Origin: Hymenobacter siberiensis | Lineage (GTDB): Bacteria; Bacteroidota; Bacteroidia; Cytophagales; Hymenobacteraceae | DNA: 64,000 bases | Assembly (NCBI RefSeq): GCF_018967845.1 | Contig: NZ_JAHLZZ010000001.1 | Location: 62,001 to 126,000, forward strand | Reading direction: 5' to 3' | Shown: in pieces, positions 43,253-52,150 of the stretch | Position numbering within the stretch: position 1 is the first letter of the stretch | Layout: every line of letters begins with the position of its first letter | The notes under the pieces: model-generated | Seen by the model: only the letters and a program-made list of their open reading frames with translations | The model's database searches: none | Told to the model about the DNA's origin: nothing | Made by a program: the position numbers and the translations under genes

Positions 43253-44731
43253 ATGTTTCCAAAACGTCAAATTTTTATGTTGCAGCGCGCAGTAATAATC
43301 GGTTTGATGAGCGGAGCCCTGCTGGGCAATGCGGTATCGGCCGTGGCTCAGAAGACAAAGTCGGCCCCCTTCAGCTACCTACCCGAGCAGGGTACCGACC
43401 GCTACGACATGCGCGTGCCGCACAAGACGTTGGCCCTGGCCGATGGCTCGGGCTTTATCATTCTGGCCCACCAGAGTGCGGGCGGCTACGCGGTGGAGCG
43501 CTACGATATCGACCTCAAAAAGCAGTGGAGCACTACCATCCCGGTGGGGCCGAGCGAGACGCTGGAAGCTTTTGGGCGTGGCTCGCAACAGGCCCTGGTA
43601 GTGCTCCACCATAAGGACGGCGACAGCCAGAACCTGACCGTGGTGCCCGTAAGCCTGCAAAGCGGCCAGAAGGGCGCGGCTAAAATGGTGATGAGCGCCC
43701 CCGCCCGCGACCGCCGCCCCGGCGTGAGCATCTCGCCCGATGGCGGCCGGCTGCTGGCTTTCCGCTACCTCACCAGCAACCAGCAGGTGAAGAGCATTGC
43801 GGCCACGCTATTCGACCAGAACCTGGCGCAGCTGGAGGAAAAAACGTATGATTTCCGAACGTTGAGCGACTTTTTCTCGCCAGCCGTGCACGTTGCCAAC
43901 GATGGCACGCAGTATGTGACGCTCATCAGCGAGGGCATGAAGAAACTGACGGTGCGCCGCTATCCGGCCGGGCCTTCTACCGAGATTAAGGTGCTGGGCG
44001 TGCCGGTGGGTGGCGTGTTTGGCGGCCGGGCCGTAACGGTGCGCGACGCCCGATTCACGGTGCTGAACGATGGCAGCCTGTATGCCGCCGCGCTGTGCGC
44101 CGACTACCAAACCGGCGAATACTACAGCCTGAAAGTAGTGAAGTACGATTTCAGTGGCAACGGCGACATGAAGTTTTCGCCGGAGTTCCGCTTCACGCCC
44201 GCCTACCTGACGGAAGTGAGCAAGGCCAGCGGGCTCGATGTGAAACGCCTGGACGACATCTACTTAGGCGAACTGCTGCTGACGCCGGAAAAGCAGCTGA
44301 TAGTAGTGGCCGAAAAGCACTACGAGGAAGGCGGTAGCGAGGCCCCGGTGCACGCCCGCGAGCTGCATGTGTTTGGCTATAATGAGTTTGGCGCGCCTAC
44401 CTGGCACAGCATCGTGGCCAAAGACCAGGTGGCCCCGGCCGTGGATTCGTACACCGGCATTGGCTTCCGAGCCGCCGTATTTGGCGGCATGGTGCAGCTA
44501 CTCACGCTGGAAAATATCAACAAGAAATCGGACCTGTACCTGCGGCGGGTGAATGCCCAGACCGGCGTAGTGAGCGCGCCCGAGCGCCTGAAACTGAACG
44601 TGGCCGACGACCAGCAGCTGGCCTACGTGAAGGATTTCACGGCTTGGCTCAATGAGAAAACCATCATCGGCGTGAGCCGGCCGAGCAAGAAGTCGGCCGC
44701 GTTGCAGCTGGATAAAATCGTGGTGAAGTAG
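43253..44731 (+). CDS. Exported beta-rich protein of unknown function
   Basis: The 492-residue product from the ATG at 43253 (MFPKRQIFMLQRAVIIGLM) has a signal peptide ending near SAVAQK. The rest reads as repeated beta-strand units (ADGSGFIILAHQSAGGYAVERYDIDL in parts; ISPDGGRLLAFRYL; LNDGSLYAAALCADYQTGEYY), suggesting a beta-propeller. No catalytic motif or sorting domain was recognised. A terminator cluster with nested inverted repeats follows immediately, and its first arm contains the stop codon. Confidence 0.7.
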   Translation: MFPKRQIFMLQRAVIIGLMSGALLGNAVSAVAQKTKSAPFSYLPEQGTDRYDMRVPHKTLALADGSGFIILAHQSAGGYAVERYDIDLKKQWSTTIPVGPSETLEAFGRGSQQALVVLHHKDGDSQNLTVVPVSLQSGQKGAAKMVMSAPARDRRPGVSISPDGGRLLAFRYLTSNQQVKSIAATLFDQNLAQLEEKTYDFRTLSDFFSPAVHVANDGTQYVTLISEGMKKLTVRRYPAGPSTEIKVLGVPVGGVFGGRAVTVRDARFTVLNDGSLYAAALCADYQTGEYYSLKVVKYDFSGNGDMKFSPEFRFTPAYLTEVSKASGLDVKRLDDIYLGELLLTPEKQLIVVAEKHYEEGGSEAPVHARELHVFGYNEFGAPTWHSIVAKDQVAPAVDSYTGIGFRAAVFGGMVQLLTLENINKKSDLYLRRVNAQTGVVSAPERLKLNVADDQQLAYVKDFTAWLNEKTIIGVSRPSKKSAALQLDKIVVK

Positions 44732-44846
44732 CGCAGACTTTTAGTCCGCAGCCACAATAAAAAGGGCCGTTCCTGAACCCAGGGACGGCCCTTTTTGAAT
44801 GAGTTAAACTCATTGTCTCCACTCGCGGACTAAACGTCCGCGCTAC
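44728..44846. repeat. GCGGACTTTTAGTCCGC-class inverted repeat enclosing a terminator
   Basis: Arms 44728-44749 and 44825-44846 pair at 20 of 22 positions. The left arm contains the TAG stop of the preceding gene (44729-44731). Inside are a GGGCCGTTCCTG/CAGGGACGGCCC hairpin with T5 and a small AATGAGTT/AACTCATT palindrome. The same class recurs at 60185-60248. Confidence 0.88.
44759..44797. terminator. Bidirectional terminator
   Basis: AAAAAGGGCCGT... pairs with ...ACGGCCCTTTTT. It serves the rightward gene and possibly the leftward acyl-CoA dehydrogenase gene. Confidence 0.8.
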
Positions 44847-44847
44847 A

Positions 44848-44885
44848 TAAAAGGGCCGCCCCCAATTGGGAGCGGCCCTTTTCGT
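44848..44885 (-). terminator. Terminator for the acyl-CoA dehydrogenase gene
   Basis: AAAAGGGCCGC... pairs with GCGGCCCTTTT around a CAATTG-containing loop, about 70 bases after the leftward stop. Confidence 0.7.
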
Positions 44886-44953
44886 CATCCACAAAATCCG
44901 TGAACTAAAAGTCAGCGTAGCCAAATTCGTTAAAATCCGAGCTACTCCGTGGT

Positions 44954-46744
44954 CTAGACGGCGTACTCGTTGGCCGTAATCAGCTTAGCGGCGATGCGGC
45001 GGCGCGACTCTTTCACATTGATGAGTTCGGTTTTGGTGAAGCGCTTGAGGCCCATGAGTAGCAGGCGCTGCTCGTCGCCCTCAGCCATGCTGCCGATGGC
45101 ATCCTTAGCCGCCTTTTCCACGAGGTCCACGGCGTCGGCCAAGTACACGCGGGCGATATCGGCTTCAACCGACATTGCCTCTTCGCCCTTCACGGAAGCT
45201 TCTTTCTCTACGCGGAGGATGGTGCTCTCGGCAATGTACACCTTGATGGACATGTCGGCGATGTTCATCAGCAGCTCCTGCTCCTTGGCGAGGGTAGCGG
45301 TGAACTTCTGCACGGCCGAGCCGGCTACCATCAGGATGACCTTTTTCAGGTTGGCGAGGGTTTTCATCTCCTTGCTGAACAGGCCGGTTTCCTCGTCCTG
45401 GCTCATGCTCGGGATGCTCATCAACTCCTGCTGCACAGCCTGAGCAGGGCCCATGAGGTCGATTTCACCTTTCAGGCCCTTCTTCAGAATCATATCAACG
45501 GCCAGCAGGCGGTTGATTTCGTTGGTACCTTCGAAGATGCGGTTAATGCGCGAATCCCGGTAGGCGCGGTCCATTGGGTAGTCGGCCGAGAAGCCGTAGC
45601 CACCGAAAATCTGTACCCCTTCATCCACCACGTAATCAAGCACTTCCGAGCCTTCTACTTTCAGAATGGCGCACTCCACGGCAAACTCGCGGGCGGCACC
45701 CAGCAGAGCCTCGTTGGTGCCTTTACCTTCGGCCAGCAGCTGCTGTTCCATGCGGTAGATATCGGCACCAGCGCGGTAAATAGCCGATTCCACGGCGTAG
45801 AGGCGGATGGCCTGCTGCGCCAGCTTGTAGCGAATCGCGCCAAACTTCGAAATTGGCATCTTGAACTGCACCCGCTCGTTGGCGTATTTCACGCTCTGGG
45901 TAGCGGCACCCTTGGCAGCGCCCAGGCAGGCGGCGGCCAGCTTAATGCGGCCGATGTTCAGCACGTTGAAGGCGATGAGGTGACCTTTGCCAATCTCGCC
46001 CAGCACGTTCTCCTTCGGCACCTGCGCATCAGTCAGGAACACCTGACGGGTGCTGCTGCCTTTGATGCCCATCTTGTGCTCCTCGTTGCCGAGGGTCAGG
46101 CCGGGCGTGTCTTTATCCACGATGAAGCCGGTGAACTTGTCGCCGTCAATCTGGGCAAATACGATAAATACGTCGGCAAAGCCGGCGTTCGTAATCCACA
46201 TTTTCTGGCCGTTCAGGACGTAGTGCGTGCCTTCGGTGTTGAGAATGGCTTTGGTTTTGGCACCCAGGGCGTCGGAGCCGGAACCAGGCTCGGTGAGGCA
46301 GTAGGCACCCATCAGGCTGCCATCGGTGAGGCCGGGCAGGTATTTGGCCTTCTGCTCATCGTTGCCGAAGTACAGGATGGGCAGCATGGCGATGCCCGTG
46401 TGCGCCGCAAACGCCACCGGGAACGAGTGGCCGCCGCCCACACCCTCCGTCACGCGCAGGGCCGTAGTGAAGTCCATGTCCAGCCCGCCGAACTGCTCCG
46501 GAATGCTCACGCCGAACAGCCCAAGCTCGCCTGCCTTCTGCATCAAGCCGCGCATGAGGCCCTCTTCGTGGTTGTCGAGGCGCTCCAGTAGCGGGGTTAC
46601 CTCGGCAGCTACAAAGTCGATGCAGGTCTGGTGCATCATTACCTGCTCCTCGGTAAAGTCAGCCGGCGTGAAGACGCTCTGGGCATCGGTCGGCTTGATG
46701 ATGAATTCGCCGCCCTTCAGGCTGGCTTGCTGCGTGGTTTCCAT
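44954..46744 (-). CDS. Acyl-CoA dehydrogenase
   Basis: The 596-residue flavoenzyme of the beta-oxidation type has YCLTEPGSGSDALGAKTKA (flavin/substrate loop), MWITNAGFADVFIVFAQ and the C-terminal IFEGTNEINRLLAVDMIL with the catalytic-Glu-region signature. A C-terminal extension of about 180 residues beyond the 380-residue core recalls very-long-chain enzymes. It introduces the alpha-beta double bond in acyl-CoA. Two MarR-type dyads lie in its upstream region, one over the probable -33 element and one in the leader. Confidence 0.93.
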   Translation of the reverse strand: METTQQASLKGGEFIIKPTDAQSVFTPADFTEEQVMMHQTCIDFVAAEVTPLLERLDNHEEGLMRGLMQKAGELGLFGVSIPEQFGGLDMDFTTALRVTEGVGGGHSFPVAFAAHTGIAMLPILYFGNDEQKAKYLPGLTDGSLMGAYCLTEPGSGSDALGAKTKAILNTEGTHYVLNGQKMWITNAGFADVFIVFAQIDGDKFTGFIVDKDTPGLTLGNEEHKMGIKGSSTRQVFLTDAQVPKENVLGEIGKGHLIAFNVLNIGRIKLAAACLGAAKGAATQSVKYANERVQFKMPISKFGAIRYKLAQQAIRLYAVESAIYRAGADIYRMEQQLLAEGKGTNEALLGAAREFAVECAILKVEGSEVLDYVVDEGVQIFGGYGFSADYPMDRAYRDSRINRIFEGTNEINRLLAVDMILKKGLKGEIDLMGPAQAVQQELMSIPSMSQDEETGLFSKEMKTLANLKKVILMVAGSAVQKFTATLAKEQELLMNIADMSIKVYIAESTILRVEKEASVKGEEAMSVEADIARVYLADAVDLVEKAAKDAIGSMAEGDEQRLLLMGLKRFTKTELINVKESRRRIAAKLITANEYAV

Positions 46745-46775
46745 GACGTTTGGGGTGGGTGTAGAGTTGAAAAGT

Positions 46776-46792
46776 GTTAGGCGTGCCTACTA
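46776..46792. promoter_or_regulatory. MarR-type operator candidate, site 1
   Basis: GTTAGGCGTGCCTACTA, a dyad of TAGGC/GCCTA. It lies 32 bases before the acyl-CoA dehydrogenase start, probably in the leader. Confidence 0.7.
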
Positions 46793-46844
46793 GTTGAAGA
46801 AACAACGAGGCCAGCGGTTTGGTGTTGCAAGATACAAAAAATAT

Positions 46845-46861
46845 GTTAGGCACGCCTACTA
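46845..46861. promoter_or_regulatory. MarR-type operator candidate, site 2
   Basis: GTTAGGCACGCCTACTA, the same dyad, 69 bases from site 1. On the minus strand a TATCTTGC box lies just downstream, so the site would cover the -33 region. Confidence 0.7.
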
Positions 46862-46873
46862 CTTTGCAAAAGG

Positions 46874-46898
46874 AAAACCCCGGATGTGCGGGGGTTTT
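46874..46898 (-). terminator. Terminator between the orphan gene and the dehydrogenase promoter
   Basis: AAAACCCC pairs with GGGGTTTT around a 9-base loop. It follows the orphan gene on the minus strand and insulates the dehydrogenase promoter. Confidence 0.7.
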
Positions 46899-46957
46899 AG
46901 GTTTTAGCCAGTATGCCTTATTGAGAGCAACTGAAGCATCTTGGTATGGGTTGATTC

Positions 46958-47509
46958 TTACTTCAATTCCATCAAAGCACCGCTCTTGATAAGCATTTGC
47001 TGGTCTTTGTACCGAAACTGCACAAAGGCTGCGACGGCTGACAAGTAACGCACTTGTGTCGCTTCAGGTAACTGGTGCTGCTTCAAGAAGCTGGTGTAAT
47101 CTGTCATTATATCCGCTACTGACCCATTTCTTAGAATCACAATTTTGCCCTTCCGATTAATAAAAAGCCGGCCGGAATCATGAGAGCCCCAAGTGAATAA
47201 ATAGACACCATCTGTGAACTGCCGCCGTGAATGGTTAATCACGTTGAAAACGGGAACGTATTGGTACTGACCTGCGAATATTTTGAGGTTGATGCCATCA
47301 TGCGATTCAATATAATGGCGGATTTGAAGTTCGACTGGAGCGGGAATTCTGACAGCTTCATTCGCAGCAAAGTCAAAGCATTGTGCTTTTACTTCTGCGA
47401 TATTCAGCATCAGAAGCGATAAGCAAAACAGCAATGAAGCACCTCTCCCACTTCCTTGTAATCGGAATTGATTACTACTGCGGTAGAGATGCTTCACTGC
47501 ATTCAGCAT
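46958..47509 (-). CDS. Lower-GC orphan gene, start inside a dispersed repeat
   Basis: The 183-residue frame has no recognised family. A signal-peptide-like stretch (ASLLFCLSLLMLNIAEVKAQ) suggests export, followed by a mixed alpha/beta body (AGQYQYVPVFNVINHSRRQF). The only upstream ATG (47509) lies in a dispersed GTCATGCTGAATGCAGTGAAGC repeat, so the first 15-20 residues are repeat-derived. A TTG just before LLFCLS or a lost native start are alternatives. Composition is visibly more AT-rich than the beta-oxidation genes on both sides. Confidence 0.55.
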   Translation of the reverse strand: MLNAVKHLYRSSNQFRLQGSGRGASLLFCLSLLMLNIAEVKAQCFDFAANEAVRIPAPVELQIRHYIESHDGINLKIFAGQYQYVPVFNVINHSRRQFTDGVYLFTWGSHDSGRLFINRKGKIVILRNGSVADIMTDYTSFLKQHQLPEATQVRYLSAVAAFVQFRYKDQQMLIKSGALMELK

Positions 47510-47520
47510 GACGTTCTTTA
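47468..47520. repeat. Single-arm dispersed repeat (GTCATGCTGAATGCAGTGAAGC class)
   Basis: One arm only of the class seen at 21464, 28676 and 51356. It carries the probable start codon of the orphan gene and lies 18 bases after the thiolase stop. Confidence 0.7.
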
Positions 47521-47538
47521 TAGCAACGGCATCAAAAG

Positions 47539-48726
47539 CTACTTCAGCAACTCGTAGATGCCGGCGACGCCCTGGCCGCCGCCCACGCAGGCCGTGACCA
47601 TGCCGTACTTCTTGCCGCGCTCGCGCAACTCGTCGAAGAGCTGGATGCTGAGCTTGGCACCGGAGCAGCCCAGCGGGTGGCCCAGGGCGATGGCGCCGCC
47701 GTTCACGTTCAGCTTCTCGGGGTCGATGCCGAGCTCGCGCACCACGGCCAGCGACTGCGAGGCGAAGGCTTCGTTCAGCTCAAACAGGTCGATGTCTTCG
47801 AGTTTCAGGCCGGCTTGCTTGAGGACTTTCGGCACGGCTTTGATGGGGCCCATGCCCATGATGCGCGGGTCCACGCCTTCGGTGGCGTAGTTCACCATGC
47901 GGGCGATGGGCTCCAGGTTCAGCTCCTTCACCATGCGCTCCGACATCACGAGCACAAAGGCCGCGCCGTCGGAGGTTTGAGAAGAGTTGCCGGCCGTGAC
48001 GGTGCCGTTGGCAGCGAACACGGGGCGCAGGCGGGCCAGGGCTTCCACCGAGGTGTCGGCGCGGGGGCCTTCGTCGGTATCCACCACGTAGGAGCGGTTT
48101 TTCTTCTTGCCGGTGGCGGCGTCCACGTAGGTTTCCTCCACCGTCACGGGCACAATGCTCTTGGCAAACTTGCCGGCCGCGATGGCTTTGATGGCCTTCT
48201 GGTGCGACTGGTACGAGAATTCGTCCTGGTCCTGGCGGCTGATTTTGTAGTCGTTGGCCACGGCTTCGGCGGTGAGGCCCATGCCCATGTAATAGTCGGG
48301 ATGAGTCATCGCCAACTTGTAGTTGGGCACAGTTTTCCAGCCCACGGTGGGCACCATGCTCATGCTCTCGGTGCCGCCCGCGATGATGCAGTCGGCCATG
48401 CCGGCCGAGATTTTACCCACGGCCATGGCAATGGTTTCCACGCCGGAGCCGCAGTAGCGGTTCACGATGAGGCCGGGCACGTTGATGGGCAGGGCCAGCA
48501 GCGAAATCAGGCGGCCCATTTGTAGGCCCTGTTCGGCCTCGGGCACGGCGTTGCCGACGATAACGTCGTCAATGCGCGTAGGGTCGAGGGCGGGCACCTG
48601 GGCCACGAGGTGCTTGATGACGGCGGCGGCGAGGTCGTCGGGCCGGGTGAAGCGGAAACCGCCGCGGGGGGCTTTGCCCACGGCTGTACGGTAGCCGGCT
48701 ACGATATATGCGGTGTTGTTCGACAT
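47539..48726 (-). CDS. fadA: Acetyl-CoA C-acyltransferase (beta-ketothiolase)
   Basis: The 395-residue thiolase has the nucleophile in [12 protein letters not shown], the His region [18 protein letters not shown] and the C-terminal acid/base Cys in [15 protein letters not shown]. It cleaves 3-ketoacyl-CoA to acetyl-CoA at the end of each beta-oxidation cycle. It lies directly downstream of the multifunctional enzyme, as in FadB-FadA pairs, but 200 bp of nested inverted repeat separates them. Length is normal. The symbol reflects the family role rather than a specific orthologue. Confidence 0.93.
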   Translation of the reverse strand: MSNNTAYIVAGYRTAVGKAPRGGFRFTRPDDLAAAVIKHLVAQVPALDPTRIDDVIVGNAVPEAEQGLQMGRLISLLALPINVPGLIVNRYCGSGVETIAMAVGKISAGMADCIIAGGTESMSMVPTVGWKTVPNYKLAMTHPDYYMGMGLTAEAVANDYKISRQDQDEFSYQSHQKAIKAIAAGKFAKSIVPVTVEETYVDAATGKKKNRSYVVDTDEGPRADTSVEALARLRPVFAANGTVTAGNSSQTSDGAAFVLVMSERMVKELNLEPIARMVNYATEGVDPRIMGMGPIKAVPKVLKQAGLKLEDIDLFELNEAFASQSLAVVRELGIDPEKLNVNGGAIALGHPLGCSGAKLSIQLFDELRERGKKYGMVTACVGGGQGVAGIYELLK

Positions 48727-48738
48727 GTTGTTCTGACG

Positions 48739-48939
48739 TTAACCTCACGAGACCCCTTTGGGGCGTAGCCCCCTCTCCCGTGGAGAGAGAGGACTAGTTT
48801 CTAGCGCTAGTTAACTAACTTTTAAAAAGTTAAAGACTAAATTTTGATACTCACCCGAAAGTCTAAGACTAGAATTAGAAACTAGTTCCCCCTCTCTGCG
48901 GGAGAGGGGGCTAGAGGGTGAAGTGACTCGTGAGGTTAA
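48739..48939. repeat. 200-bp nested inverted repeat between fadB/J-like and thiolase genes
   Basis: The outer arms TTAACCTCACGAG (48739-48751) and CTCGTGAGGTTAA (48927-48939) are perfect, and the right one contains the stop codon of the multifunctional enzyme. Inner pairs are GTAGCCCCCTCTCCC/GGGAGAGGGGGCTAG and ACTAGTTTCTA/TAGAAACTAGT. The left arm ends 12 bases before the thiolase ATG. Confidence 0.88.
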
Positions 48940-51344
48940 TTCCGCAGTGGCTTACCAGTCGTCAAAATGCTCTGAATCCGTTCCAGCGTCTTGCGCTCGC
49001 CGCAGAGGCTCAAGAACGCCTCGCGCTCCAAATCCAGCAGGTACTGCTCGCTCACTTCGGTGGGCGACGACAAATCGCCGCCGCACATCACGTAGGCCAG
49101 CTTATCGGCAATGAGCTGGTCGTGGGTCGAGATGTAGTTGCCCTGCTGCATGGCGTACACGCCGGTCTTGAACATGGCCAGCGCGCCTTTGCCGTGCACT
49201 TTGATGTTGGTTTTCTGCAGCGGCTGGGTGTAGCCGGCATCGGCCATATCGATGGCGGCGGCTTTAGCCTGGGCGATGACGCGATTGCTGTTCAGCACCA
49301 CTTCGTCGCCCCGGCGCAGGAAGCCCAGGTCGAAGGCCTCAGCGGCGGAGGTCGAAACCTTGGCCGTACTGATGGTCATGTAGGTGTTGCGCAGCAGGTT
49401 GAATTCCGGCTCGCCGTCCTCGTACTTGAGGGCGGTGCGCAGGGTCATTTCCTTGGTGCCGCCGCCACCGGGAATCAGGCCCACGCCGAATTCCACGAGG
49501 CCGATGTAGGATTCGGCCGCCGCTACCACACGGTCGCAGTGCAGGTTCAGCTCGCAGCCGCCGCCCAGCGTGAGGCCGTGCGGGGTGCCCACCACCGGGA
49601 TGCTGCTGTAGCGCATCCGCATCATGGCCTGCTGGAACTGCTGAATCATCATGTTCAGCTCGTCGAAATCCTGGTCGAGGGCCTGCATATACACGAGGCC
49701 CAAGTTGGCACCGGCCGAGAAGTTCGGCGCGTCGTTGCCCACCACGAGGCCGCGGTAGCCGGCTTCAGCCATCTCCACGCCTTTCAGCAGGCCCAGAATC
49801 ACGTCCTGGCCCAGCGCGTTCATCTTCGAGTGGAATTCCACGTTCAGGATGCCGTCGCCAAGGTCGATAACTGAGGCACCGGAGTTTTTCCACAGCACTT
49901 TACCGCTGGCGCGCAGGTTGTCGAGAATGATGAAATTCTCCACACCTGGCACCGACTGGTAGCTTTTCGAGGCGATGTCATAGAACTGGCGCACGCCAGC
50001 TTCGGTCACCTTATAAAAGGTAGTATTACCGGCGGCCAGCATCTCCTCCACCCACGGGGCGGGAGTGCGGCCGGCAGCTTTGGCCAGGTCGAGGCCGGCC
50101 TGCACGCCCAGCGCGTCCCAGGTTTCAAACGGGCCCATTTCCCAGCCGAAACCGGCGCGCAGCGCGTCGTCCAGCTTGAACAGCTCGTCGGAAATCTCGG
50201 GGATGCGGTTGCTCACATAGGAGAAGAGGCTGCCAAAGCTCAGGCGGTAGAACTCGCCCGCCTTGTCCTTGCCCGCCACCAGCACCTTGAAGCGGTCGGC
50301 CAGCTTCTCGATGGTTTTGGTCATTTCCAGCGTGGCGAATTTCACCTTTTGGCTCGGCTTGTACTCCATCGTGCTCAGGTCGAGCGCGTGGATTTCCGAC
50401 TTGCCGCCTTCACCCTTCACTTTCTTGTAGAAGCCCTGGCCGGTTTTGTCGCCCAACCACTTGCTCTCGCCCATTTTCTGCACGAAATCGGGCAACACGA
50501 ATACGTCCTTGGCCTCGTCGTTCGGCAGGCCTTGGGCCAGGCCGTTGGCCACGTTGATGGTCGTATCGAGGCCCACCACGTCAGACGTGCGCAGGGTAGC
50601 CGACTTGGCGTGGCCGATAACTGGACCAGTCAGCTTGTCGGTTTCCTCCACGGTCAGGCCCAGCTTCTGCATGGTCTGCATGGCATCGAGCAGGGCGAAA
50701 ACGCCCACGCGGTTGGCAATGAAGCCGGGGGTGTCCTTGGCCAGCACCACCGTTTTGCCTAGGTACAAATCGCCGTAGTGTTGCAGGAAATCCAGCACTT
50801 CCGGCTTGGTGTCCGGCGTGGGAATGATTTCCAGCAGCTTCAGATAACGCGGCGGGTTGAAGAAGTGCGTGCCGGCGAAGTGCTGCTTGAAATCCTCGGA
50901 GCGGCCCTCGGCCAGCAGGTGAATCGGGATGCCGCTGGTGTTGCTGGTGATGAGCGTGCCGGGCTTGCGGAACTGCTCCACCCGCTCATAAAGGCCTTTT
51001 TTGATGTCGAGGCGCTCGATTACGACTTCAATCGTCCAGTCGCAGCCGGCAATTTCCTTGAGGTTATCATCAAAGTTGCCGATTTTGATGCGGCTGGCGT
51101 CGGCCTTGCGGTAGAGCGGCGAGGGGTTGGCAACGATTGCAGCCTGCAGCGCAGCATTCACAATGCGGTTGCGCACGGCCGGGGCCTCCAGTTTCAGGCC
51201 CTTTTTCTCCTCGTCGGGCGTCAGCTCTTTAGGCGCAATGTCGAGCAACAGCACCTGCACGCCGATATTGGCGAAGTGGCAGGCAATGCGCGAGCCCATA
51301 ACGCCGGAGCCGAGCACGGCAACTTTTTTGATGGTTCGATTCAT
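48936..51344 (-). CDS. fadB: Multifunctional 3-hydroxyacyl-CoA dehydrogenase/enoyl-CoA hydratase
   Basis: The 802-residue product has an N-terminal NAD domain (KVAVLGSGVMGSRIACHFANIG in part: VLGSGVMGSRIACHF), the dehydrogenase signature FAGTHFFNPPRYLKLLEI with the catalytic His region and a C-terminal dehydrogenase half. The enoyl-CoA hydratase domain is C-terminal (GLVVGNDAPNFSAGANLG, GLTLGGGCELNLHCDRVV, GLIPGGGGTKEM with its catalytic Glu positions). This order, dehydrogenase before hydratase, is opposite to E. coli FadB but common in other phyla. It catalyses the second and third steps of beta-oxidation. Confidence 0.93.
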   Translation of the reverse strand: MNRTIKKVAVLGSGVMGSRIACHFANIGVQVLLLDIAPKELTPDEEKKGLKLEAPAVRNRIVNAALQAAIVANPSPLYRKADASRIKIGNFDDNLKEIAGCDWTIEVVIERLDIKKGLYERVEQFRKPGTLITSNTSGIPIHLLAEGRSEDFKQHFAGTHFFNPPRYLKLLEIIPTPDTKPEVLDFLQHYGDLYLGKTVVLAKDTPGFIANRVGVFALLDAMQTMQKLGLTVEETDKLTGPVIGHAKSATLRTSDVVGLDTTINVANGLAQGLPNDEAKDVFVLPDFVQKMGESKWLGDKTGQGFYKKVKGEGGKSEIHALDLSTMEYKPSQKVKFATLEMTKTIEKLADRFKVLVAGKDKAGEFYRLSFGSLFSYVSNRIPEISDELFKLDDALRAGFGWEMGPFETWDALGVQAGLDLAKAAGRTPAPWVEEMLAAGNTTFYKVTEAGVRQFYDIASKSYQSVPGVENFIILDNLRASGKVLWKNSGASVIDLGDGILNVEFHSKMNALGQDVILGLLKGVEMAEAGYRGLVVGNDAPNFSAGANLGLVYMQALDQDFDELNMMIQQFQQAMMRMRYSSIPVVGTPHGLTLGGGCELNLHCDRVVAAAESYIGLVEFGVGLIPGGGGTKEMTLRTALKYEDGEPEFNLLRNTYMTISTAKVSTSAAEAFDLGFLRRGDEVVLNSNRVIAQAKAAAIDMADAGYTQPLQKTNIKVHGKGALAMFKTGVYAMQQGNYISTHDQLIADKLAYVMCGGDLSSPTEVSEQYLLDLEREAFLSLCGERKTLERIQSILTTGKPLRN

Positions 51345-51355
51345 AGTATTTTGAC

Positions 51356-51459
51356 TGTCATTCTGAGCGCAGCGAAGAATCTTGTCACGTCCGCACTGCT
51401 GTGATTACTAGCGCCGACGAAAGCAGCCGTGATAAGATGCTTCCTTCGTCAGCATGACA
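51356..51459. repeat. Intercistronic inverted repeat, GTCATTCTGAGCGCAGCGAAG class
   Basis: Arms 51356-51390 and 51428-51459 pair imperfectly. It lies 5 bases after the marR stop and ends 11 bases before the start of the multifunctional enzyme gene. Confidence 0.8.
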
Positions 51460-51464
51460 AATAC

Positions 51465-51950
51465 TTAGCTGTAAGAGGTGGGGGTTTCAGCCCGCAATGC
51501 TTTCAGCGTAAAGTCTTCAAAAAGGGTTTTACCCTCAATCATACCCGTAATCTGAGCCGCCACCTTAAAGAACACATCCAGCTGGCTCTGCGGGATTTTC
51601 TCCCGGATTTTCAGGTTGAAGTGCCTCACCGTCTGGCGCGAAACCTCCTTTTTCTCCAGCCCCAGTTCCGTCAGGAAAATGCGGACCGAGCGTTTATCCA
51701 CGGAGTCAGCCTGCTTATAGACAAGGCCTTTTTCCTCCATGCTGCGCAGGATGCGGGTAAGGCTGCGGGTTTCGAGGCCCAGCAGCGGCGCGATTTTGGT
51801 AGCCGGTGTGCCGCGCTCTTGGTCGATGTTCAGCAGCACAAAGCCGATGCTCGTGGTGATATCATTTTGGGCAGCCTGAGTGTTGTACATGCGCGAAATC
51901 GCGTGCCAGGCCACTTTAATGTTGTAATCGACGGTTTCTTCGGCTTTCAT
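51465..51950 (-). CDS. MarR-family transcriptional regulator
   Basis: The 161-residue product is a winged-helix protein with the MarR pattern: TSIGFVLLNIDQERGTPATK (helix before recognition), APLLGLETRSLTRILRSMEEKGLV (recognition helix and wing entry) and SVDKRSVRIFLTELG (wing). It is placed upstream of the multifunctional enzyme gene on the same strand. A 17-bp dyad in its own promoter, also present twice before the acyl-CoA dehydrogenase, suggests autoregulation and control of beta-oxidation. The ligand is unknown; acyl-CoA would fit. Confidence 0.88.
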   Translation of the reverse strand: MKAEETVDYNIKVAWHAISRMYNTQAAQNDITTSIGFVLLNIDQERGTPATKIAPLLGLETRSLTRILRSMEEKGLVYKQADSVDKRSVRIFLTELGLEKKEVSRQTVRHFNLKIREKIPQSQLDVFFKVAAQITGMIEGKTLFEDFTLKALRAETPTSYS

Positions 51951-51987
51951 GGGCGGGCGGTAAGAGCGGTAAACTTACGAAAAATTT

Positions 51988-52004
51988 GTTAGGCTTGCAT
52001 ACTA
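51988..52004. promoter_or_regulatory. MarR-type operator candidate, site 3 (autoregulatory)
   Basis: GTTAGGCTTGCATACTA differs from site 2 at three positions, only one of them outside the NN centre. It lies 38 bases upstream of the marR start and just before a TAAGTTTA box on the minus strand. Confidence 0.68.
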
Positions 52005-52022
52005 TATCCCGATGCGATAAAA

Positions 52023-52130
52023 AAGAACGTCACGCTGAACTGCTTGCCGCTTCTCCACCGCAGCAGGAAATCCGGTTGAGTGGATACCTGCCTGGCAGAG
52101 GTGCTTCACTGCGTTCAGCATGACGTTCTT
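52023..52130. repeat. Inverted repeat between the acyl-CoA ligase and marR genes
   Basis: AAGAACGTCACGCTGAAC (52023-52040) pairs with GTTCAGCATGACGTTCTT (52113-52130) at 17 of 18 positions. It lies 20 bases after the ligase stop and upstream of the marR promoter. Confidence 0.85.
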
Positions 52131-52150
52131 CGGACCTAACCGCCCCTGCC

